This document shows positions 60,380 through 64,000 of a stretch of 64,000 nt of DNA, piece after piece (within the stretch, counting starts at the first letter, position 1; each line of letters begins with the position of its first letter). Made by a program: the position numbers and the translations under genes. Source of the stretch: Mediterraneibacter glycyrrhizinilyticus (GTDB lineage: Bacteria > Bacillota > Clostridia > Lachnospirales > Lachnospiraceae); the NCBI RefSeq assembly GCF_015560805.1, contig NZ_JADMSO010000005.1, forward strand, positions 153,294 through 217,293, written 5' to 3'. Below the pieces are notes generated by a model. That model had not been told where the DNA came from. It did no database searches and was given only the letters and a program-made list of their open reading frames with translations.

Positions 60380-61285
60380 ATGTTAGATGTTTGTTTGCTT
60401 GGGTGCGGCGGAATGATGCCGCTTCCATATCGGTGGCTGACGTCACTGATGACCAGATATAATGGCAGCAGTCTGTTGATCGACTGCGGAGAGGGGACGC
60501 AGATCGCGATCAAAGAAAAAGGGTGGAGCTTTAAGCCGATCGATGTGATCTGTTTTACCCATTATCATGGAGACCATATCAGCGGGCTGCCGGGACTGCT
60601 CCTTACGATGGGAAATGCGGACCGACGGGAACCGCTTACCCTGATTGGACCAAAAGGGCTGGAGCGGGTTGTGACGGCGCTTCGTGTGATCGCGCCGGAA
60701 CTGCCGTTTCCGATTCATTGTGTGGAGATCGAGGGGACGGAGCAGACGTTTGAAATGAACGGTTATCGTCTGAAAGCATTTCGTGTCAATCATAATGTGC
60801 TTTGTTATGGATACGCACTGGAAATCGACCGCGCCGGCAAATTTGATCCCGAGCGTGCAAAGGCAGAACAGATCCCACAGATGTATTGGAAGCATCTGCA
60901 AAAAGGCGAGACCGTAGAATACGAGGGGCGTATATTGACACCGGATCTGGTGCTTGGTCCGCCGCGGAAAGGGATCAAATTGACTTATACGACAGATACC
61001 CGCCCGACCGATTCTATCCGCGAAAATGCGAAAGGCTCGGATCTGTTCATCTGTGAGGGGATGTATGGAGAAAAAGAGAAGATCGCGAAAGCGCGGGAAT
61101 ATAAACATATGACATTTTACGAGGCGGCGCAGCTTGCGAAAGACGCGCAGGTAAAAGAAATGTGGCTGACGCATTACAGCCCGTCGCTTACAAGAGCGGA
61201 AGAATATATGGACGATGTGCGGAAGATTTTTCCGGCGGCAAAAGCGGGGAAAGATAAAATGTCCGCAGAGTTGAATTTTGAATAA
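60380..61285 (+). CDS. rnz: Ribonuclease Z
   Basis: A 301-residue metallo-beta-lactamase-fold nuclease that trims tRNA 3' ends. DVCLLGCGGMMPLPYR at the start, the metal site FTHYHGDHISGLPGLLL near residue 54, FRVNHNVLCYGYALE (near 136), YTTDTRP (near 201) and MWLTHYSPS (near 259) supply the ligands. Length is typical (about 305). GAGGGATGAT is before the ATG. Confidence 0.95.
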   Translation: MLDVCLLGCGGMMPLPYRWLTSLMTRYNGSSLLIDCGEGTQIAIKEKGWSFKPIDVICFTHYHGDHISGLPGLLLTMGNADRREPLTLIGPKGLERVVTALRVIAPELPFPIHCVEIEGTEQTFEMNGYRLKAFRVNHNVLCYGYALEIDRAGKFDPERAKAEQIPQMYWKHLQKGETVEYEGRILTPDLVLGPPRKGIKLTYTTDTRPTDSIRENAKGSDLFICEGMYGEKEKIAKAREYKHMTFYEAAQLAKDAQVKEMWLTHYSPSLTRAEEYMDDVRKIFPAAKAGKDKMSAELNFE

Positions 61286-61341
61286 AGAGAACAGAGAGTA
61301 AAGAATAGAGAGAGAATGAAGAAAACGAAAGAGGGCTGTTC

Positions 61342-62370
61342 ATGAAAGAAATCAGAGACATTAATATATTGGCGATCGAGAGTTCCTGCGATGAAACTGC
61401 GGCAGCAGTCGTGCATAACGGGCGGGAAGTGCGTTCCAATGTCATTTCTTCCCAGATCGATCTGCACAAGCTTTATGGCGGCGTCGTTCCGGAGATCGCC
61501 TCGAGAAAACATATCGAGAAGATCAATCAGGTGATCGAGGAAGCGCTAAATGAAGCGGAAGTGACACTGGATGATATTGATGCGATCGGAGTGACTTACG
61601 GTCCGGGACTGGTCGGCGCGCTGCTTGTCGGAGTTGCCGAAGCGAAAGCGATCGCGTATGCGCGGAATCTGCCTTTGGTCGGCGTGCACCATATCGAGGG
61701 ACATATTTCTGCGAATTATATCGAACATCCGGACTTGGAACCGCCGTTTTTGTGCCTTGTTGTGTCCGGAGGACATACCCATCTTGTCTGTGTAAAAGAC
61801 TATGGGAAATATGAAATTCTCGGACGTACCCGCGATGATGCGGCGGGGGAAGCGTATGATAAGGTGGCGCGTGCGATCGGACTGGGGTATCCGGGCGGAC
61901 CGAAGATCGACCGGATCGCAAAAGAGGGGAATCCGGATGCGATCGTATTTCCGAGGGCTAAGATGGAAGACTCTCCGTATGACTTTAGTTTCAGCGGGGT
62001 AAAATCCGCGGTGCTTAATTATATCAATGGATGTCATATGAAAGGCGAGACCTTTAATCCGGCAGATATTGCCGCATCTTTCCAGAAAGCGGTGGTGGAT
62101 GTTCTTGTGGAAAATGCAATGAAAGCCGTGGAAGAATATGGAATGTATAAATTTGCGATCGCCGGGGGCGTTGCGTCCAACAGTGCGCTCCGCGAGGGAA
62201 TGAAAAAAGCGTGTGAAGAGAGAGGGATTCAGTTCTATCATCCGTCTCCGATTTACTGTACAGATAACGCGGCGATGATCGGTGCGGCAGCTTACTATGA
62301 GTATCTGGCGGGAACGCGGCATGGATGGGATTTGAACGCGGTGCCGAATCTGAAACTGGGCGAGAGGTAA
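61342..62370 (+). CDS. tsaD: tRNA N6-threonylcarbamoyladenosine synthase TsaD
   Basis: A 342-residue ASKHA-fold enzyme that transfers threonylcarbamoyl to A37 of t[19 protein letters not shown], the iron ligands in [12 protein letters not shown] (near residue 115), [10 protein letters not shown], and [11 protein letters not shown] are all conserved. With TsaB and TsaE encoded 1-3 kb upstream, the set for t6A lacks only the TsaC/Sua5 enzyme in this window. Confidence 0.97.
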   Translation: MKEIRDINILAIESSCDETAAAVVHNGREVRSNVISSQIDLHKLYGGVVPEIASRKHIEKINQVIEEALNEAEVTLDDIDAIGVTYGPGLVGALLVGVAEAKAIAYARNLPLVGVHHIEGHISANYIEHPDLEPPFLCLVVSGGHTHLVCVKDYGKYEILGRTRDDAAGEAYDKVARAIGLGYPGGPKIDRIAKEGNPDAIVFPRAKMEDSPYDFSFSGVKSAVLNYINGCHMKGETFNPADIAASFQKAVVDVLVENAMKAVEEYGMYKFAIAGGVASNSALREGMKKACEERGIQFYHPSPIYCTDNAAMIGAAAYYEYLAGTRHGWDLNAVPNLKLGER

Positions 62371-62440
62371 AGAAACGGTAAAGGAATATGGGATCTGGCG
62401 GCAGAAGCGGTGCTACCATAGAAAAACAGGAGAATAACAA

Positions 62441-63148
62441 ATGGGAGAGTTGAGAAAAAAGCCTTGTACCGCAGTGATTCTTGCGGCAGGTCAGGGACGG
62501 CGTATGGGGACAAAGATACAGAAACAGTATCTTCTTCTGGCAGGGAAACCGGTATTATATTATTCGCTGGACACATTTCAGAAGTCAGAACTGATCGATG
62601 AGATCTGTATCGTGACCGGAGCGGGGGATGAAGAATACTGCAGGCAGGAAATCGTGGAACGTTATGGGTTTACAAAAGTAAATCAGATCATAGCCGGTGG
62701 GGCGGAACGCTACCTCTCTGTCTGGAATGCGCTTCAGACATTGGATGGAAACGGTTATGTATTTATCCATGACGGCGCGCGTCCGTTTGTGGATGAAGCA
62801 ATGATCACGCGGGTCTATGAAGAAGTATGTGCTTTTCATGCCTGTGTAGTCGGAATGCCGGTAAAAGATACGATCAAAATTGCAGATGAGGATGGATTTG
62901 TAAAAGAAACGCCGGATCGCAGCCGTGTCTGGATGGTACAGACTCCGCAGGTATTTGAGACTGAGATCGTGAAACAGGCATATTCTAAATTGATGGAAAC
63001 AGAAAAAACAAATGTGACGGACGATGCGATGGTCGTAGAGCGGATGATGCAGATTCCGGTAAAGTTCGTGGAGGGTTCCTACGAAAATATTAAGATCACA
63101 ACACCGGAAGATTTAAAAATCGGAGAAATATTTACAAAAGACCGTTGA
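62441..63148 (+). CDS. ispD: 2-C-methyl-D-erythritol 4-phosphate cytidylyltransferase
   Basis: A 235-residue enzyme of the MEP isoprenoid pathway. The CTP site AVILAAGQGRRMGTKIQKQY (near residue 11), FIHDGARPFVDE (near 108) and the end NIKITTPEDLKIGE are typical. AGGAG is ten bases before the ATG. The -35 box of the tRNA-Ser promoter overlaps its stop codon. Confidence 0.95.
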   Translation: MGELRKKPCTAVILAAGQGRRMGTKIQKQYLLLAGKPVLYYSLDTFQKSELIDEICIVTGAGDEEYCRQEIVERYGFTKVNQIIAGGAERYLSVWNALQTLDGNGYVFIHDGARPFVDEAMITRVYEEVCAFHACVVGMPVKDTIKIADEDGFVKETPDRSRVWMVQTPQVFETEIVKQAYSKLMETEKTNVTDDAMVVERMMQIPVKFVEGSYENIKITTPEDLKIGEIFTKDR

Positions 63149-63173
63149 CGCGACAAATGTTTTATGTTAATAT
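63145..63173 (+). promoter_or_regulatory. Promoter of tRNA-Ser(TGA)
   Basis: TTGACG, 17-bp spacer, TAATAT; -35 overlaps the ispD stop codon. Confidence 0.75.
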
Positions 63174-63231
63174 AGCACTTGCGTTGAAACGCGCAGAGTG
63201 AGATCTGAGCAGAAAACGCAGAAGTGCATAT

Positions 63232-63317
63232 GGAGAGGTATCGAAGTGGTCATAACGAGGCGGTCTTGAAAACCGTTTGTCCGCAAGGGCGCGTGGGTTC
63301 GAATCCCACCCTCTCCG
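63232..63317 (+). tRNA. tRNA-Ser (anticodon TGA)
   Basis: An 86-nt class II tRNA. Acceptor GGAGAGG pairs with CCTCTCC, discriminator G. The anticodon loop is CTTGAAA, giving TGA. A long variable arm (TTTGTCCGCAAGGGCGC) and a T arm GTGGGTTCGAATCCCAC follow. CCA is not encoded. Confidence 0.96.
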
Positions 63318-63327
63318 CTTGAAGCCA

Positions 63328-63363
63328 AAAGAGCAGTTCCTTGTTGGGACTGCTTTTTCCTTT
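63328..63363 (+). terminator. Terminator after tRNA-Ser(TGA)
   Basis: AGCAGTTCC pairs with GGGACTGCT (one wobble) around TTGTT, followed by TTTT. Confidence 0.85.
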
Positions 63364-63510
63364 TCCCATCCAAGCGGTATGGTGGGGGAACAAAGCAACG
63401 CTGCTTTTGTACAAGAGATAAAAATGTAAAATAAATAAGTTGTTAGAAAAGTCAGAAAAAATAACGTAAAAAGTAAAAAAGAAGAAAATTAAGAAAATGT
63501 AAAAAAATAC

Positions 63511-63539
63511 TGGACATTATTCGCAGAATCGTGTATATT
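63511..63539 (+). promoter_or_regulatory. Promoter of tRNA-Ser(GGA)
   Basis: TGGACA, 17-bp spacer, TATATT, 16 bp before the tRNA. Confidence 0.65.
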
Positions 63540-63555
63540 AAATATCGACCGTTTT

Positions 63556-63645
63556 GGAGAAGTACCCAAGCTGGCCGAAGGGGCTCCCCTGGAAAGGGAG
63601 TAGGTCGTTAGTAGCGGCGCGAGGGTTCAAATCCCTCCTTCTCCG
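63556..63645 (+). tRNA. tRNA-Ser (anticodon GGA)
   Basis: A 90-nt class II tRNA. Acceptor GGAGAAG pairs with CTTCTCC, discriminator G. The anticodon stem is CTCCC/GGGAG with loop CTGGAAA, giving GGA. A long variable arm and a T arm GAGGGTTCAAATCCCTC follow. Confidence 0.96.
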
Positions 63646-63716
63646 TTTGTCCTGTCTTGCAAAAAGATGGAACAAAAGTTGAAATCAAAAAGATTTCAAA
63701 AAAATAAAAAAAGTCC

Positions 63717-63746
63717 TTGACAAGTGAAGGTGAAACGTGCTAATAT
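63717..63746 (+). promoter_or_regulatory. Ribosomal RNA operon promoter
   Basis: TTGACA, 18-bp spacer, TAATAT, about 170 bp ahead of 16S. The leader between (GAACCTTGATAACTGAAC region at 63781-63798) is typical of Clostridial rrn operons. Confidence 0.8.
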
Positions 63747-63916
63747 AGCTAAGCTGTCACATGAGAGGACAAGCAAGAAAGAACCTTGATAACTGAACAA
63801 TAGACAACAGATCCTTGAAAATTTCTTAAGAGAAGATTTTTAAGAACGGTTTGAAACAAACCAAACAGTAAAAAAGGAAAAGAATTGCTAGCAGCGATTC
63901 TTGACCAAGACAAACA

Positions 63917-64000
<84 letters not shown>

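Noticed and set aside
63401..63420. TTTTGTACAAGAG as a further copy of the stop-codon repeat
   Set aside because: Only six or seven bases match, with no GTCAGT or GGGG part and no stop codon nearby.
9181..63700. CRISPR array
   Set aside because: No set of regularly spaced direct repeats of 23-47 nt and no cas gene was seen. The only tandem repeat is the 18-nt coding one at 46459.

Overview
The window reads as a chromosomal segment of a gut-type Firmicute of the family Lachnospiraceae (class Clostridia). The 16S rRNA 5' end at the right edge, strong GGAGG ribosome binding sites, a T-box ahead of tyrS, an ECF transporter module and several Lachnospiraceae-typical proteins of unknown function (DUF6465-like, DUF6106-like) all fit. 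I do not assign a genus.

Layout. 1-9.1 kb: the C-terminal part of a large glycoside hydrolase, a UvrA-like ABC-class ATPase, a DUF3592 membrane protein, and a Gld-type ABC exporter operon (ATPase, permease, GldG-like and DUF4340 proteins). 9.2-12 kb: tRNA-Leu, a YefM-YoeB toxin-antitoxin pair with its operator, and a GntR-regulated ABC exporter. 12-16.5 kb: small housekeeping and unknown genes (ATC-hydrolase-like, Ala/Lys-rich DUF6465-like, HD phosphohydrolase, sirtuin, DUF6106-like, PucR/CdaR-like regulator), interspersed with a dispersed palindromic repeat. 16.6-23.1 kb: an orphan MsmX/UgpC-type sugar ATPase, divergent from a BMP-type nucleoside importer. 23.1-31 kb: cyclophilin, DMT transporter, EcfA1-EcfA2-EcfT, truA, T-box/tyrS and a flavin reductase. 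31-40 kb: intracellular GH13 amylase, then a YesMN-type two-component system with an ATPase-less sugar importer and a carboxylesterase. 40.3-41.1 kb: rplM-rpsI. 41.2-46.7 kb: an AT-richer accessory tract of decayed mobile-element genes (ParB-like, HNH, peptide deformylase, YaiI, relaxase and Cna-B/LPXTG remnants). Three genes there look intact: RhuM-Fic, and an overlapping methyltransferase plus HNH-nuclease pair. 47-53.6 kb: a LacI-regulated sugar importer with an enolase-superfamily dehydratase and an RraA-like protein. 53.8-63.1 kb: DUF89/YkgJ genes, a split purine end-pathway pair (PurO-like plus AICAR transformylase), tsaE, a tsaB-rimI fusion, a Zn-ribbon protein, rnz, tsaD and ispD. 63.2-64 kb: two tRNA-Ser genes and the start of an rRNA operon.

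How the genes work together. The two sugar importers (35.3-38.7 kb and 48.1-51.3 kb) have no ATPase of their own. The MsmX-type ATPase at 16.6 kb probably energises both. All three importers share one plan: binding-protein gene, then a stem-loop or terminator, then the remaining genes. This should keep the binding protein in excess. TsaE, TsaB and TsaD for tRNA t6A synthesis lie together.

The most interesting unexplained signals are four. (1) A two-copy structured element at 19277 and 41422 has compensatory base changes, and both copies abut terminator T-tracts. (2) A dispersed repeat, TAGCGTCAGTGTACAAGGGG, supplies or abuts stop codons. (3) The methyltransferase/HNH pair overlaps by 40 nt. 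(4) The mosaic junctions in the accessory tract are readable at gene level.
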